Assembly (NCBI RefSeq): GCF_016745095.1 | Contig: NZ_CP067087.1 | Span: forward strand, 624,501-688,500 | Source of the DNA: Croceicoccus sp. YJ47 | GTDB taxonomy: Bacteria; Pseudomonadota; Alphaproteobacteria; Sphingomonadales; Sphingomonadaceae | Direction of reading: 5' to 3' | Length of the DNA stretch: 64,000 nucleotides | In this document: one piece after another, positions 40,444 through 50,959 of the stretch | Position numbering within the stretch: the first letter of the stretch is position 1 | Layout of the letters: each line of letters begins with the position of its first letter | Notes under the pieces: model-generated | Told to the model about the DNA's origin: nothing | Seen by the model: only the letters and a program-made list of their open reading frames with translations | The model's database searches: none | Position numbers and translations under genes: made by a program

Positions 40444-41675
40444 GTCCTGCGCCTTCCTTGCAACGCGTTGAAACCGTCGCGCCCCAGATACGGATTGCGG
40501 CGTGTCACCGCCAGCAGCAGACCGATGCTGAGGCACAGGGCAATCATCGACGAACCGCCATAGCTGATCAATGGCAGCGTCATGCCTTTCGACGGGAAAA
40601 GCTGAAGATTGACGGCGATATTGATGAACGCCTGCCCGCCAAGCAGGGCGGCAAGCCCCGTCCCGCCGAGCACGGCAAAAAGATCATCCTCGTCCCGGAG
40701 CCGCCACAGCACCCGCACCACCAGCGCGCAAAACAGCAGCGAAATCGCCGCCACGGACACAAGGCCGAACTCCTCCCCGATCACGGACAGGATATAATCG
40801 GTATGCGCCTCGGGCAGCGAATTCTTGCGCTCCCCCATCCACAATCCGCGCCCGAACCATCCGCCCGACAGCATCGTCTTGCTGGCGAGATCGACCTGGC
40901 TGAAGGCCTCCCCCCCTTCGAGGAAAGCGTCGATGCGGTGCCGCGCATTGTCGTAGAACATGTAGGCGAGCCCGACGATCGAACCGATCGCCCCGACGGC
41001 GAGTCCGATATGGCGCCACGGCATGCCCGCACACAGCACCAGCACGAACCACACCCCGCAAAGCAGCATCGCCGCGCCGAAATCGGGTTGCAGCATCAAC
41101 AATCCGACCGAGAGCAGCAACAACGCCCCCGACGCCGCGATCACCGGGAGACCGGGGTCGCGCACCTTCCACGACAGGATCCACGCCAGCGCAAGCGCGA
41201 AGGCCGGCTTGTAGAACTCGCTCGGCTGAAACGAGGCGCCGACATTGATCCAGCGGCGCGCCCCGTTCACCTCCGCCCCGACGAACGGCACCAGCACCAG
41301 CAGTGCCAGCATCCCCGCCGCCAGCACGATGGCGAAACGGCGGGCAAGGTCGCGCGGCATCATCGAAGTCGCCGCCATCACCCCCGCGCCCAGCACGAGC
41401 CAGCGCACATGCGGCCAGAAGAAATAGAGATCGGGCAATGTCTTGCGCGCGGTCGAAAGCCGCTCTGCGCTGGCGGCGGAACCGGCCGCGACCGCGATGA
41501 TGCCCGCGATCATGAGCGCGGCGACAATGCCGAGCAGCACCCGGTCGATCTCCCGCCACCAGATGGCGAGTTCGCGGCGGCGCCCGCGCCGGTACCGGTT
41601 CGATTTACGGGCGATATGGACGCCGCGCGTCTCGCCCGCGAACTGGCCGCTTTCGAAATGAGGGGTCACGTTCAT
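40440..41675 (-). CDS. ftsW: FtsW, septal peptidoglycan polymerase (SEDS family)
   Basis: Encodes 411 aa with about ten membrane helices after a basic N-tail (RKSNRYRRGRRRE). SEDS signatures include GARRWINVGASFQPSEFYKP, LLMLQPDFGAAML, and C-terminal LPLISYGGSSMIALC. It works with FtsI at the septum. ATGA overlap with murD. Confidence 0.95.
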   Translation of the reverse strand: MNVTPHFESGQFAGETRGVHIARKSNRYRRGRRRELAIWWREIDRVLLGIVAALMIAGIIAVAAGSAASAERLSTARKTLPDLYFFWPHVRWLVLGAGVMAATSMMPRDLARRFAIVLAAGMLALLVLVPFVGAEVNGARRWINVGASFQPSEFYKPAFALALAWILSWKVRDPGLPVIAASGALLLLSVGLLMLQPDFGAAMLLCGVWFVLVLCAGMPWRHIGLAVGAIGSIVGLAYMFYDNARHRIDAFLEGGEAFSQVDLASKTMLSGGWFGRGLWMGERKNSLPEAHTDYILSVIGEEFGLVSVAAISLLFCALVVRVLWRLRDEDDLFAVLGGTGLAALLGGQAFINIAVNLQLFPSKGMTLPLISYGGSSMIALCLSIGLLLAVTRRNPYLGRDGFNALQGRRRT

Positions 41676-43030
41676 GGCTGCTGTCTCGCCTCCTCGATCG
41701 AACGCACGTTCTGAATGAAGCATTCGCCGCGCTTTTCGTAATCGCGAAACTGGTCGAAACTCGCGCATGCGGGCGACAGCAGCACGACATCGCCCGGCGC
41801 GGCGGCGGCGGCGGCGGCATGGACAGCCTGGCCCAGCATTTCCGCCCGCGTGACGGGGACGTGCGGCGACAGAAGACCGGCAAACATCTCGCCCGCCTCG
41901 CCAATGGTGTAGGCCGCGGCCACGTGGTGCAGCCAGTCTGCGCATTCCTCCAGCGCGTCCCCCTTGGCCAGCCCGCCGACGATCCAGTGGATGCGGGGCC
42001 GCCCCTCCCGCGGCGCGAAGGCGGCGAGCGCCGGCGCGGCGGAGGCCGGGTTCGTCGCCTTGCTGTCATTGATGAACACGGTGCCGCCAATGTCGGCGAC
42101 ACGCTGCATCCGGTGGGGCAAGCCTGTAAAGCTGGCCAGGGCGCGCGCGATGTCCGCATCGTTCAGCCCGCATGCCCGCGCCGCGGCGGTCGCGGCCGCG
42201 ACATTGGCCCGGTTGTGCGGCCCCTGCAGCGCGGGCCAGTCCGACTGCTGCGACGGGATCGCGACATCCTCGATCACGGTGGGCGCGCGCCCGGCGAGCG
42301 CCTGCGCGACCTGCGGGATGGTGCGCAGCGACCGCGCATCGACAATCGCCGTGCCCGCGCCGCCCTGCATCTCGAAAAGGCGGGCCTTCGCCGCGGCATA
42401 GTCTGCGAAACCGTCGTCGTACCGGTCGAGATGATCGGGCGTCAGGTTGAGCAGCATGGCGCAATCGCACGCCAGCGAATGGGTGAGGTCGATCTGGTAA
42501 CTCGACAGTTCGAGCACATAGACGCCTCCTTCGGAAAGCGCCTCGGTCGCGAGGATGGGAATCCCGATGTTCCCGCCCATCCGCGCGGCGATGCCCGCGG
42601 TGTCGAGCATGTGCTGCACCAGCGCGGTCGTCGTGGATTTTCCGTTGGTGCCGGTAATGCCGACGACCTTGTGCGGCGGCATCGCGGCGCGGTTCTGCGC
42701 GAAAAGCTCGATATCGCCGATGAGCGGTACGCCGGCCTCCTGCGCGATCCCGGCAATGGGATGACGGTTGAGCGGCACGCCCGGCGATACGACGATCCCG
42801 TCGAACCCGGCAAGCGTGCCCGCGTCCATCTCGCCCAGTTCGACGCGCCCGTCGCTTGCCGCCATCGCGGCGTCGCGCGCATCCGCGTCCCGGTCCCACG
42901 CCCGCACATGCGCCCCGGCATTGAGCAGGGTGCGCACCGCCGCCTGCCCGCTGCGCGCAAGGCCGAGCACGGCATAGCGACGCCCGGCGAAAACCTGCGG
43001 CGACAGGATCGAGGCGGCGCCCCCGCTCAC
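41672..43030 (-). CDS. murD: UDP-N-acetylmuramoylalanine--D-glutamate ligase
   Basis: Encodes 452 aa from GTG 43030, overlapping the mraY stop (GTGA). N-terminal [14 protein letters not shown]-loop [33 protein letters not shown] and [10 protein letters not shown] are typical of MurD, which adds D-Glu. Confidence 0.95.
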   Translation of the reverse strand: MSGGAASILSPQVFAGRRYAVLGLARSGQAAVRTLLNAGAHVRAWDRDADARDAAMAASDGRVELGEMDAGTLAGFDGIVVSPGVPLNRHPIAGIAQEAGVPLIGDIELFAQNRAAMPPHKVVGITGTNGKSTTTALVQHMLDTAGIAARMGGNIGIPILATEALSEGGVYVLELSSYQIDLTHSLACDCAMLLNLTPDHLDRYDDGFADYAAAKARLFEMQGGAGTAIVDARSLRTIPQVAQALAGRAPTVIEDVAIPSQQSDWPALQGPHNRANVAAATAAARACGLNDADIARALASFTGLPHRMQRVADIGGTVFINDSKATNPASAAPALAAFAPREGRPRIHWIVGGLAKGDALEECADWLHHVAAAYTIGEAGEMFAGLLSPHVPVTRAEMLGQAVHAAAAAAAPGDVVLLSPACASFDQFRDYEKRGECFIQNVRSIEEARQQP

Positions 43031-44088
43031 CGCAGTTTCAACGTCGCAAGCCCGATCACGGCCAGCACGATGGCCACGATCCAGAAACGGATGACGACGG
43101 TGGATTCGGCCCACCCCTTCTGCTCGAAATGATGGTGGATCGGCGCCATCTTGAAGACGCGCTTGCCCGTCCGCTTGAACCAGAACACCTGAATGATGAC
43201 CGACGCGGCCTCCAGCACGAAAAGCCCGCCGACGATGCCGAGCACGACCTCATGATGCGTGCCCACCGCGATGGTGCCGAGCGCCCCGCCCAGCGCGAGC
43301 GAACCCGTATCGCCCATGAACACGGCGGCAGGCGGCGCATTGAACCACAGGAACGCAAGCCCCCCGCCGATGATCGCGGCGCATAGAATGGCAAGCTCGC
43401 CCGCGCCCTCCACAAACGGAATGCCGAGATAGGCGGCAAAATCGGTCCGCCCGACGAGATAGGCGATGATCGCAAACGTGCCCGCCGCGATGATGACCGG
43501 CATCGTGGCCAGCCCGTCGAGCCCGTCGGTCAGGTTCACCGCATTGCCCGCGCCGACGATGACGAAGGCGGCGAACACGTAATAAAGCGGGCCCAGCGGA
43601 ATACCGAACGTCACGAAGGGCAAATAAAGGCTGGTATCGCGCACGATCAGCCATGCCGCGATCCCGGCAATGAGAAATTCCCCCGCCAGCCGCACCCTTC
43701 CGGGGACGCCCGCGTGGCTCGATTTGCGCACCTTGTCCCAGTCGTCGAGGAAGCCGATCAACCCGAATCCCACGGTCACCGCGATGCACGCCCACACCAG
43801 AAACGAACGCAAATCCATCCACAGCAGCATGGAGACGGTCACGCTGATCAACACGAGCAGCCCGCCCATCGTCGGCGTGCCCCGCTTGGCCAGATGCGTC
43901 TGCGGCCCGTCGAGGCGGATCGGCTGCCCCTTGCCCTGGCTCAACCGGAGCATGTTGATGAAGCGCGGCCCCATCACCAGCCCGATCACGAGCGCGGTGA
44001 GAAGGCAGGCTCCGGCGCGGAATGTCTGGTACCGGACAAGATTGGCCAGCCCCTCGAAATTCAGCCACTCGGCAATCAGAAAAAGCAT
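43027..44088 (-). CDS. mraY: phospho-MurNAc-pentapeptide transferase
   Basis: Encodes 353 aa with ten membrane helices. [17 protein letters not shown] (catalytic Asp pair), [13 protein letters not shown] and [11 protein letters not shown] are diagnostic. It makes lipid I. It is preceded by a 191-base gap, the longest interval in the cluster before ftsZ, which sets it apart from the murF-like gene. Confidence 0.97.
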   Translation of the reverse strand: MLFLIAEWLNFEGLANLVRYQTFRAGACLLTALVIGLVMGPRFINMLRLSQGKGQPIRLDGPQTHLAKRGTPTMGGLLVLISVTVSMLLWMDLRSFLVWACIAVTVGFGLIGFLDDWDKVRKSSHAGVPGRVRLAGEFLIAGIAAWLIVRDTSLYLPFVTFGIPLGPLYYVFAAFVIVGAGNAVNLTDGLDGLATMPVIIAAGTFAIIAYLVGRTDFAAYLGIPFVEGAGELAILCAAIIGGGLAFLWFNAPPAAVFMGDTGSLALGGALGTIAVGTHHEVVLGIVGGLFVLEAASVIIQVFWFKRTGKRVFKMAPIHHHFEQKGWAESTVVIRFWIVAIVLAVIGLATLKLR

Positions 44089-44279
44089 TGAAATTCCCTT
44101 GGCGCACCGGCGAACCGGGTCGGCGCGATTGCAATGTCCACAAGGCCGGCGCACGCGACCTGCGATAATGCCATGGGCGATTGGGTGCCGCTTGTGAAGA
44201 ACCCTGTTGTCCGGTTTCCCCGACGCGGCGCGGCGCGCGCGGATCGGGGCGGGATCGAAATGGCCCGCCGTGCCATGGT

Positions 44280-45260
44280 TCAGCCCGCCCTGCCCCCGGA
44301 CGCGCCGCCCCCCGAAGCCTTGCCTGCAAAGGCATCGTCGGCCAGCGTCATCGCCGCCGCGCCGAGCGATGCACCCGCCGCACGCATCGCGCCGATAACC
44401 GCCATCGTGGCATCGGCATCGGCGCTGTCGGCGATGGTATAGCACAGCGGACGGCCATGGATTTCAACCGAGAGCAGCGTCCCGCCAAACGGTCCGGCCA
44501 CGCCATCGAGCAGGCGAATGTCGGCACTCGCCCGGCGGCCATAGCCGGTGACCGCGGCGCCCGCGTCCATCGCCGCGGCGCGCCAGCGTGCAAAATCGGG
44601 ATGGTCGGCGGGTAGGACGGCGGCGCCGCCCGCCTCGACCGAAGCGGCGGCGCGGCGGCCGGCCTCGCGGCCTGTGCCCGGCCCGAGAATGACGAGATGG
44701 GGCCGCAGCACTTCGGGAGCAGCGACGCCGTCGATCCCGAACAGCGCATGGCTGCGATCCGCCGCCATCCGGCATAGCGCGAGGTCGAGCCCCTGTGCCG
44801 TGTCGCTCGTCCAGCTTGTGCCCCGGCTGGCGAGCTTGAGCGCGCGGCCCAGCACATCGGCCACCGCGCCGCCGGTAAAGCCGAGGATCGCCATGACCGT
44901 ACCGCGCGCCCGGTTGCGCGACGCGCGCGCGAGCCGCGACAGGGCCTCCCCCGTTTCGTCGACGAGGATATGCGGGCCTTGCACCCGCTGCGTGGTGACG
45001 ATGCCGGCGGCGCCTTTGGCCCGTGCGGCCTGCGCATCGATGTGGCCTCGCGCGAAATAAAGCGTGCCCTGCTCCACATCGTCCGCGATGGTGGCGACAT
45101 CGGTTGCGGCGAAATCGCCGATCAACTGCCCGCCGACCGAACTTGCCACCGCCTGCGCGCGCCAGAGCGGCTTGTCGGCGAGGCCGTGCGTTTCCGCAAT
45201 GATCTGCGCACGGGTGGCGGAGGGGACGGGGCGTATGCTGACCTTGGATGCACCACTCAT
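44280..45260 (-). CDS. degenerate MurF-like protein without P-loop or C-terminal ligase domain
   Basis: Encodes 326 aa at the exact murF position, overlapping the murE stop (ATGA). The N-terminal substrate domain is recognisable ([34 protein letters not shown]), but where MurF has TGxxGKT this protein reads [10 protein letters not shown] (about 127-136), so the ATP-binding Lys is lost. The central His-containing NVGPAH region reads ILGPGTGRE. The frame ends in a Gly/Ser-rich tail where the C-terminal ligase domain (DSYNANP) should start; MurF is normally about 450-480 aa. The frame is open with normal codon use, so it may be kept for a non-catalytic role. It is not a simple frameshift: no C-terminal domain is readable downstream. 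Confidence 0.78.
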   Translation of the reverse strand: MSGASKVSIRPVPSATRAQIIAETHGLADKPLWRAQAVASSVGGQLIGDFAATDVATIADDVEQGTLYFARGHIDAQAARAKGAAGIVTTQRVQGPHILVDETGEALSRLARASRNRARGTVMAILGFTGGAVADVLGRALKLASRGTSWTSDTAQGLDLALCRMAADRSHALFGIDGVAAPEVLRPHLVILGPGTGREAGRRAAASVEAGGAAVLPADHPDFARWRAAAMDAGAAVTGYGRRASADIRLLDGVAGPFGGTLLSVEIHGRPLCYTIADSADADATMAVIGAMRAAGASLGAAAMTLADDAFAGKASGGGASGGRAG

Positions 45261-46741
45261 GCTGCGCACTCCCTTGCTACGGTAACGTCGTCGAACGGTT
45301 CGATCCGCTGCGCCTCGCCGCGCCCGTGGATCTGTCCCTGCTCGTGGCCCTTCCCGGCGATGAGGACGATATCGCCCCGCCCGGCCTCGCCAATGGCGGC
45401 GGCGATGGCCTCGCGCCGGCCCGCGACTTCGCGCAAGATCCCTTCATCGGCGCCGGCAAGAATCGCGGCGCGGATGGCGGAGGGGTCTTCGCCGCGCGGA
45501 TTGTCGTCTGTGACGATGGCGATGTCGCTGGCGCGTGCGGCAACCGTGCCCATCGGTCCGCGCTTTCCGGTATCGCGGTCGCCGCCCGCGCCGAACACCG
45601 TGATGAGCCGCCCCGACACGTGCGGGCGAAGCGCGGCAATCGCGGCCTCCAGCGCGTCGGGCGTGTGGGCGTAATCGACATAGACCGGCGCGCCCGCCCG
45701 GTTGATCGCCGCGCGTTCGAGCCGTCCACGCACCGGTTGCAAGCGCCCCATCGCATCGAACACCTGGGCCGCGCCCGGACCGTCCTTCCCGCCCGTCACG
45801 ATGGCCAGACCTGCGGCACACAGCGCATTCGCCGCCTGATACGCGCCGATCAGCGGAAGGCGGATCGTGCGTTCCTGTCCATCGTGCAGGATGGCAAGCT
45901 CCTGCCCCAGCTCGGTCGGTGTGCGCGACAGGAGGCGGATCCCCCCGCCCCCGTCATCGCCGCCATCCCCGTTCTCACCCACCGCGAAGAGCCGCAATCC
46001 GCGCCGCCGCACCCGGTCCGCGACGGCCGCGCTCTTGCCATCGTCCATCCACACGACCGCGGCGCCGCCATCGTCGACGACCTCTTCGACAAGGCGCATT
46101 TTGGCCGCGAAATAATCGTCCATGTCGGCGTGATAATCGAGATGGTCACGCGACAGATTGGTAAAGGCACACGCCGCAACCGGCAGGCCTTCGTTGCGAT
46201 ATTGGGAGAGGCCGTGGCTCGACGCCTCATACGCGACATGGGTGACGCCCTCGCGCGCGAGGCCCGTCATGTTCGACAGGAAGGTCGCGATGTCCGGCGT
46301 GGTCAGGCCGGTCGACACCGATTCGTCCGGCGTCGTCACGCCCAGCGTGCCGATCGACGCCGCGGAAAAGCCGCACATGCGCCAGATCTGCCGCGTCATT
46401 TCCACCGTCGATGTCTTGCCATTGGTGCCGGTCACGGCGACGACGGTCTGCGGCGTGGGGCGGAAAAAGCCCGCCGCAATCCGGGCAAATGCGCGGCGCG
46501 GCTCCGCATCGGCGATGTGGATCGCGCCGTCGACGTGGGCCTCGGGCCGGGCGACGATGGCGACCGCACCCGCCGCGATCGCATGCGGGATGTAATCCTC
46601 GCCATTGGCGGCGCTGCCCCGGAACGCGCCGAAGACGCTGCCCTTGGCGACCTTGCGATTGTCGATGGCAAAGCCGGTGACTTGCGTCTCGCCCGCGACC
46701 GGTTCGTATCCCGCACGTTCGAGTAGCGTATTCAACCGCAT
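45257..46741 (-). CDS. murE: UDP-MurNAc-L-Ala-D-Glu--meso-DAP ligase
   Basis: Encodes 494 aa. P-loop VTGTNGKTSTVEM, EASSHGL, LSRDHLDYH and DDNPR (the DNPR motif marks meso-diaminopimelate specificity) are intact. It adds the third residue of the stem peptide. Its ATG shares one base with the ftsI stop. Confidence 0.96.
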   Translation of the reverse strand: MRLNTLLERAGYEPVAGETQVTGFAIDNRKVAKGSVFGAFRGSAANGEDYIPHAIAAGAVAIVARPEAHVDGAIHIADAEPRRAFARIAAGFFRPTPQTVVAVTGTNGKTSTVEMTRQIWRMCGFSAASIGTLGVTTPDESVSTGLTTPDIATFLSNMTGLAREGVTHVAYEASSHGLSQYRNEGLPVAACAFTNLSRDHLDYHADMDDYFAAKMRLVEEVVDDGGAAVVWMDDGKSAAVADRVRRRGLRLFAVGENGDGGDDGGGGIRLLSRTPTELGQELAILHDGQERTIRLPLIGAYQAANALCAAGLAIVTGGKDGPGAAQVFDAMGRLQPVRGRLERAAINRAGAPVYVDYAHTPDALEAAIAALRPHVSGRLITVFGAGGDRDTGKRGPMGTVAARASDIAIVTDDNPRGEDPSAIRAAILAGADEGILREVAGRREAIAAAIGEAGRGDIVLIAGKGHEQGQIHGRGEAQRIEPFDDVTVARECAA

Positions 46742-48531
46742 CAATGCGCTCCCCCCACCAGCGGCATCAGGTCGGACAGGTCGATGTCGCGGTTTTCTTC
46801 CGGATACACGCCCAGCATCGGGCCGATCCGCGGCACGAGCCGACCGACGGCGGGCGCCGCATTCCATGCCGCGGTCCGTTGATACGAGGTGGCGGGCGTG
46901 CCCTTCGGCTCGTCGAACATGGTGATCACGACATAGCGCGGATTGTCCATCGGAAAGGCGGAGGCAAAGGTCGTCACCAGCGTCGTGCGGGCATAGCCGC
47001 CATCGGTCGGCTTTTCCGCGCTGCCCGTCTTCCCGCCGAGACGGAAGCCCGGTGCCTCCGCCTTGCGCCCGGTGCCGTCGACCACGATCATGCGCAGCAT
47101 CTGCCGCATGCGGGCGCTCGTCGCTTCCTTGAACACGCGGCGGCCCTTGGGCGCTTCGCCGGGGGCGAGCTTGTGCAGGGTCGCCGGGCGCCAGATGCCG
47201 CCGTTCACCATCGCGGCATAGGCGCTGGCGAGATGGAGCGGCGTCACCGCGATGCCGTGGCCATAGGCGACCGTCATCGTCGTCAGCCGCGGCCATTCCC
47301 CGCTCCGCCAGATGGGAAAGCCGCGCGCCGGAAGTTCGATCCGGGGCCGCTCGTTAAAGCCGAGCAGCTCCATCTTCGCCTTCATGCGCTTCGACCCCAG
47401 CTCGTCCGCGATCTGCGCCGTGACGATGTTGGAGGAATGCATCAAGGCTTCGGGCACGTTGAGGCTCGCGCCGAGCGAGTGGCTGTCGCGAATGGTGAAG
47501 CGCCCGACGCGAAGCCCGTGGCCGGCCGGGTAACGCCGCGCCAGATTGGTGACCGTGCCCGCGTCGATCGCGGCGGCAACGGCGAGCGGCTTGAACGTGG
47601 AGCCGAGTTCGTAGACCTGGTTCGTGACCCGGTTGAACATCAGCTTCATGCCCTCCTCGTCGATCTTGTTCGGATCGAAGGAGGGAAGCGAGGCGAGCGC
47701 GATCACCTCGCCCGTATCGACGTCGAGCACGATGCCCGCCGCGCCCAGGGCCTGCGCCTCGCCAATGCCGCGCATGAGTTCATCCTCGAGCGCGGCCTGC
47801 ACCCGCGCGTCGATCGAAAGCGGCACGGGCGTGCCGCGCGTCGCCCGGTCGGACAGCTGCGCGTCATACACCTGCTCCATGCCGACGCGCCCCTTGCCGT
47901 CGGACGCGACATAGCCCAGCACATGCGCGGCAAGATTGCCTTCGGGATAATAGCGGCTGGGCTCTTCGGGCGGGTTCAGCGCGGGCTCGCCAATGGCGAA
48001 CACCTTCGTGGCCTCTGCGGGGAGGATACGGCGGCGCAGATATTGCCCCTTGCCCGAGGCGAGCCGCCGGGTCAGGTCCGCCTCGTCCATGTCGGGAAAG
48101 ATCGCGACCAGCTTTTTCGCGATTTCGGCGGCGGGCCGGGTCAATGGCGGACCGCCCTCCATCGCCTTGGGATTGAACCAGAGCGCATAGGATTGAAAAT
48201 CGCGCGCCAGCGGGACGCCGTTACGGTCGGTGATCTGCCCCCGATCGGGAAGCAGCGCATCGCCCGCGCGCACGGGCACGCCGTCGCTTTCAAAAAAGCC
48301 CAGCACCGCGACGCGCAGCAACAGCACGGCGGTGAACATGGCGAAGAAAAACGCGATCCACGCCATGCGTTGCCGCGCCTGGCGCAGGGCGGTCGTGCGG
48401 ATGTTGCCCCGGCTCGCCGGCGGGGGCGCGGCATGGATTTCGCCATGCGCGCCGTTCGCCTTGCTCCCGCCCGAAAATTCCCGCGATGGTTCGAAATTCG
48501 CCCCGTAGCCGAGCGGCGCCGTGGCCATCAA
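46741..48531 (-). CDS. ftsI: FtsI / penicillin-binding protein 3 (septal transpeptidase)
   Basis: Encodes 596 aa. A ~55-residue cytoplasmic tail and a membrane helix (WIAFFFAMFTAVLLLRVAVL) are followed by a pedestal domain (LPDRGQITDRNGVPLA) and a transpeptidase with GSTFKP (SxxK), HSSN (SxN) and LGGKTGSAEKP (KTG). It crosslinks septal peptidoglycan with FtsW. ATGA overlap with ftsL. Confidence 0.96.
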   Translation of the reverse strand: MMATAPLGYGANFEPSREFSGGSKANGAHGEIHAAPPPASRGNIRTTALRQARQRMAWIAFFFAMFTAVLLLRVAVLGFFESDGVPVRAGDALLPDRGQITDRNGVPLARDFQSYALWFNPKAMEGGPPLTRPAAEIAKKLVAIFPDMDEADLTRRLASGKGQYLRRRILPAEATKVFAIGEPALNPPEEPSRYYPEGNLAAHVLGYVASDGKGRVGMEQVYDAQLSDRATRGTPVPLSIDARVQAALEDELMRGIGEAQALGAAGIVLDVDTGEVIALASLPSFDPNKIDEEGMKLMFNRVTNQVYELGSTFKPLAVAAAIDAGTVTNLARRYPAGHGLRVGRFTIRDSHSLGASLNVPEALMHSSNIVTAQIADELGSKRMKAKMELLGFNERPRIELPARGFPIWRSGEWPRLTTMTVAYGHGIAVTPLHLASAYAAMVNGGIWRPATLHKLAPGEAPKGRRVFKEATSARMRQMLRMIVVDGTGRKAEAPGFRLGGKTGSAEKPTDGGYARTTLVTTFASAFPMDNPRYVVITMFDEPKGTPATSYQRTAAWNAAPAVGRLVPRIGPMLGVYPEENRDIDLSDLMPLVGGAH

Positions 48532-49142
48532 TCGGCTCCTTCCGCCTTGGCCAGAACGGCGTCGAGGTCGAAGCGTTCGGCAAAATTGCGCGGGGTGACG
48601 GCCTTGCCTGCCGGAATGGCGGGGAGGCTCGACGGTTCGACGCGGGTGGGTTTGGCCTTTGCCGCGCCCGGCCCACGCGCGTTATCCCGCGCGACCAGTT
48701 GCCGCATCATGCCGATCGGCGCGGCGGCATTGTCGGCGGCGGCCATGCGGACGGGTGCTTCGCCCGCTTCGCCGGCATCGCGCGCCGCATCCTCCGCATC
48801 GGCCATGCGCATCGGCGCCGGGGCGACGACATCGACTGGCTTGCCCAGCATGGCGAGCTCCTGCCGCGTTTCGAAAAACTGGTCCGCCTTGGGCGCGACA
48901 TAGCCGAATTCGACCTCGTTCCAGCGGACGAGCTGCTGTTGCCGCGCGCGGGTCTGAAACTCGGTTTCGAGCACGATCAGCTCCTGCTTCGTCTGCAGGA
49001 TCTGCCGCTCGGTCGCGGCGATGTCGCTCTTCACGCCCTTCACCTGCAACATCAACGCAAAGCACACGGCCAGCGTCACCAGCACCGCGGCGCTCCACAT
49101 CATGGCCTGCGTGCGATTGCGGCTGATCATGGGGCCGGTCAT
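48528..49142 (-). CDS. ftsL: FtsL-like division protein
   Basis: Encodes 204 aa, about twice the E. coli FtsL. One membrane helix ([19 protein letters not shown]) is followed by a short coiled-coil ([23 protein letters not shown]), as in FtsL/FtsB, then a long Ala/Pro-rich periplasmic tail with no known motif. Its identity rests on topology and on its place between rsmH and ftsI. Confidence 0.88.
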   Translation of the reverse strand: MTGPMISRNRTQAMMWSAAVLVTLAVCFALMLQVKGVKSDIAATERQILQTKQELIVLETEFQTRARQQQLVRWNEVEFGYVAPKADQFFETRQELAMLGKPVDVVAPAPMRMADAEDAARDAGEAGEAPVRMAAADNAAAPIGMMRQLVARDNARGPGAAKAKPTRVEPSSLPAIPAGKAVTPRNFAERFDLDAVLAKAEGAD

Positions 49143-50128
49143 GCGGTGTTCCTCTGCGATGCGGGGCGGGCGGGGGCGGCGGTGCGGGTGGCGGCGCGAA
49201 GGACGGCGGAACGGGCGCGGGGATTGCGCGCCAGCTCCACATCGCCCGGCCGGACGGGTTTGGCAGGCTTTGCAAACACGGCGCTTGGCGCGTCGTCCGT
49301 CGCGGGCATGTGGCGCGACGGCGCGGCGCCCGTATTGGACGCATCGCGCAGGAAATGCTTCACGATGCGGTCCTCAAGGCTATGGAAACTGACCACGGCG
49401 AGCCGCCCCCCTTCGTTCAGCAAATCTTCCGCAGCGCAAAGGCGGCGGCGCAATTCGTCGAGCTCGGCATTCACATGGATCCGAATCGCCTGAAAACTGC
49501 GGGTAGCGGGATCCTTCGGGGCGTTGGCGCGGCGATCGTTGCGATTGAAGCCGAGCGCCTTGCGCACGATATCGGCCAGCGCACCCGTCGTTTCCAATGG
49601 GCGGGCCGCGACGATGGCGCGTGCAACACGGCGCGACTGCCGCTCCTCGCCATATTGATACAGCACGTCGGCGATCGCGCCTTCCTCCGCACTATTCACG
49701 AAATCGGCGGCGCTTTCCCCCTCCCGCGACATGCGCATGTCGAGCGGGCCGTCGGCGGAAAAGGCAAAGCCGCGCTCCGCCTGATTGAGCTGCATGGAGG
49801 ACACGCCAATGTCCATCACCACGCCGTCGACGTGGCGCACGCCGGCCTCGCGCATGGCATCGGCCATTTCGGAAAAGCGGCGCGGATGGAGGACGAGGCG
49901 CGGCGTATCGCCCGCCGTTTCCGGCCAGTCGCGCGCCGCGGCGATGGCGGTCGGGTCGCGGTCGAAGGCATGGACGGTCGCCCCCGCCGCCAGCAAGGCA
50001 CGGGTATAGCCGCCCGCGCCGAAGGTCGCATCGATCACCACCGCATTGGCGAGCGGTTGCAACGCCGCGATCACCTCGTCGAGCAGGACGGGCACGTGGG
50101 GCGCGTCATGGTTTGCAGCAACGCTCAC
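49139..50128 (-). CDS. rsmH: 16S rRNA m4C1402 methyltransferase
   Basis: Encodes 329 aa from GTG 50128, which overlaps the mraZ stop (GTGA). [31 protein letters not shown] and DIGVSSMQL match RsmH (MraW). The C-terminus carries [15 protein letters not shown]. The SAM-dependent enzyme fine-tunes the ribosomal P site. Confidence 0.95.
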   Translation of the reverse strand: MSVAANHDAPHVPVLLDEVIAALQPLANAVVIDATFGAGGYTRALLAAGATVHAFDRDPTAIAAARDWPETAGDTPRLVLHPRRFSEMADAMREAGVRHVDGVVMDIGVSSMQLNQAERGFAFSADGPLDMRMSREGESAADFVNSAEEGAIADVLYQYGEERQSRRVARAIVAARPLETTGALADIVRKALGFNRNDRRANAPKDPATRSFQAIRIHVNAELDELRRRLCAAEDLLNEGGRLAVVSFHSLEDRIVKHFLRDASNTGAAPSRHMPATDDAPSAVFAKPAKPVRPGDVELARNPRARSAVLRAATRTAAPARPASQRNTA

Positions 50129-50628
50129 TTGCGCCCCCGCTTCGGCTTGGCCGCATCGCCGCGCAGCGACTCGCACGCCGCCTTCGCCGCGGTCCAGTCG
50201 TCGCCCATTTCGAACAGGCGCGCCGGGTTCCACAAGGTGAAGAACGCGCCGCCGCCCTGAAAGAACAGCTCGCCTTCGATCCGGGCGAGATCGATGAGAT
50301 GGTCGGGCATGATGAAGCGGCCCGATTCGTCGAAAGGAATTTCGAGAAAGCCGTAAAGCTGCGCCGAGCGTGTATCGCGGTCGAATTCGCGGTCCATCCG
50401 CAGGGCGCGCTCTTCCTCCCGGTCGAGCTGTATCTCCAGCTCGTCCATGCGCGAGAGGCCAAATCCGGTCAGGCAATCCCACCGTTCATGCTTGGCGAGG
50501 CACAGGATGCGTGCGTCATCGGACGATTCGCGCACCACCTTGCGGAACGCAGGGGGCAGCACGAATCGGTTCTTCTCGCCGCGTAGCGAAAAGCCCTGCC
50601 CCCTGTAGCTGTGCGGCCGTGCCGACAC
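50125..50628 (-). CDS. mraZ: MraZ, transcriptional regulator of the dcw cluster
   Basis: Encodes 167 aa from GTG 50628 (GGGGA six bases upstream), with two AbrB-like SpoVT half-domains: [13 protein letters not shown] and [18 protein letters not shown]. In other bacteria MraZ represses its own operon by binding repeats near the start. It is the first gene of the cluster. Confidence 0.92.
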   Translation of the reverse strand: MSARPHSYRGQGFSLRGEKNRFVLPPAFRKVVRESSDDARILCLAKHERWDCLTGFGLSRMDELEIQLDREEERALRMDREFDRDTRSAQLYGFLEIPFDESGRFIMPDHLIDLARIEGELFFQGGGAFFTLWNPARLFEMGDDWTAAKAACESLRGDAAKPKRGRK

Positions 50629-50959
50629 GTAGCGTCCCCAAAATTACAAACGCGTTTCTCCTCCCGGTGCCGTGCGTGAGCATGGCCCGGTACGCCCCCT
50701 TTCGGCGCGGGAAATGATCGTTCCAGTGAATGGAATCGCTATTAGCCCAAAGGGGTCGGGGATGAAAGGGGAATTCGCGGGAAACTACGTCCAAAATGAG
50801 TTTTACGTGCATTTCCGAACGGCGTTTACCGCCCGCTAACTATGCGGAACCGCTCGGAATCGTCAATCGGCACGGCCCGTCCCGTGCGATCCCCTTCCAT
50901 TTACGGCAATGTCGGCCATTCGTCCCGCACGATCCCCGATGGGCAATGCGACGGCGGGG
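50629..50959. promoter_or_regulatory. mraZ upstream region with two GANTC sites
   Basis: This 331-base gap between mraZ and the next minus-strand gene must hold the dcw promoter. Two GAATC (GANTC) sites occur at 50733-50737 and 50857-50861. GANTC is methylated by CcrM and read by GcrA in alphaproteobacteria, and gcrA itself is in this window. MraZ-type GTGGG repeats were not clear. No other gene is seen here. Confidence 0.5.
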
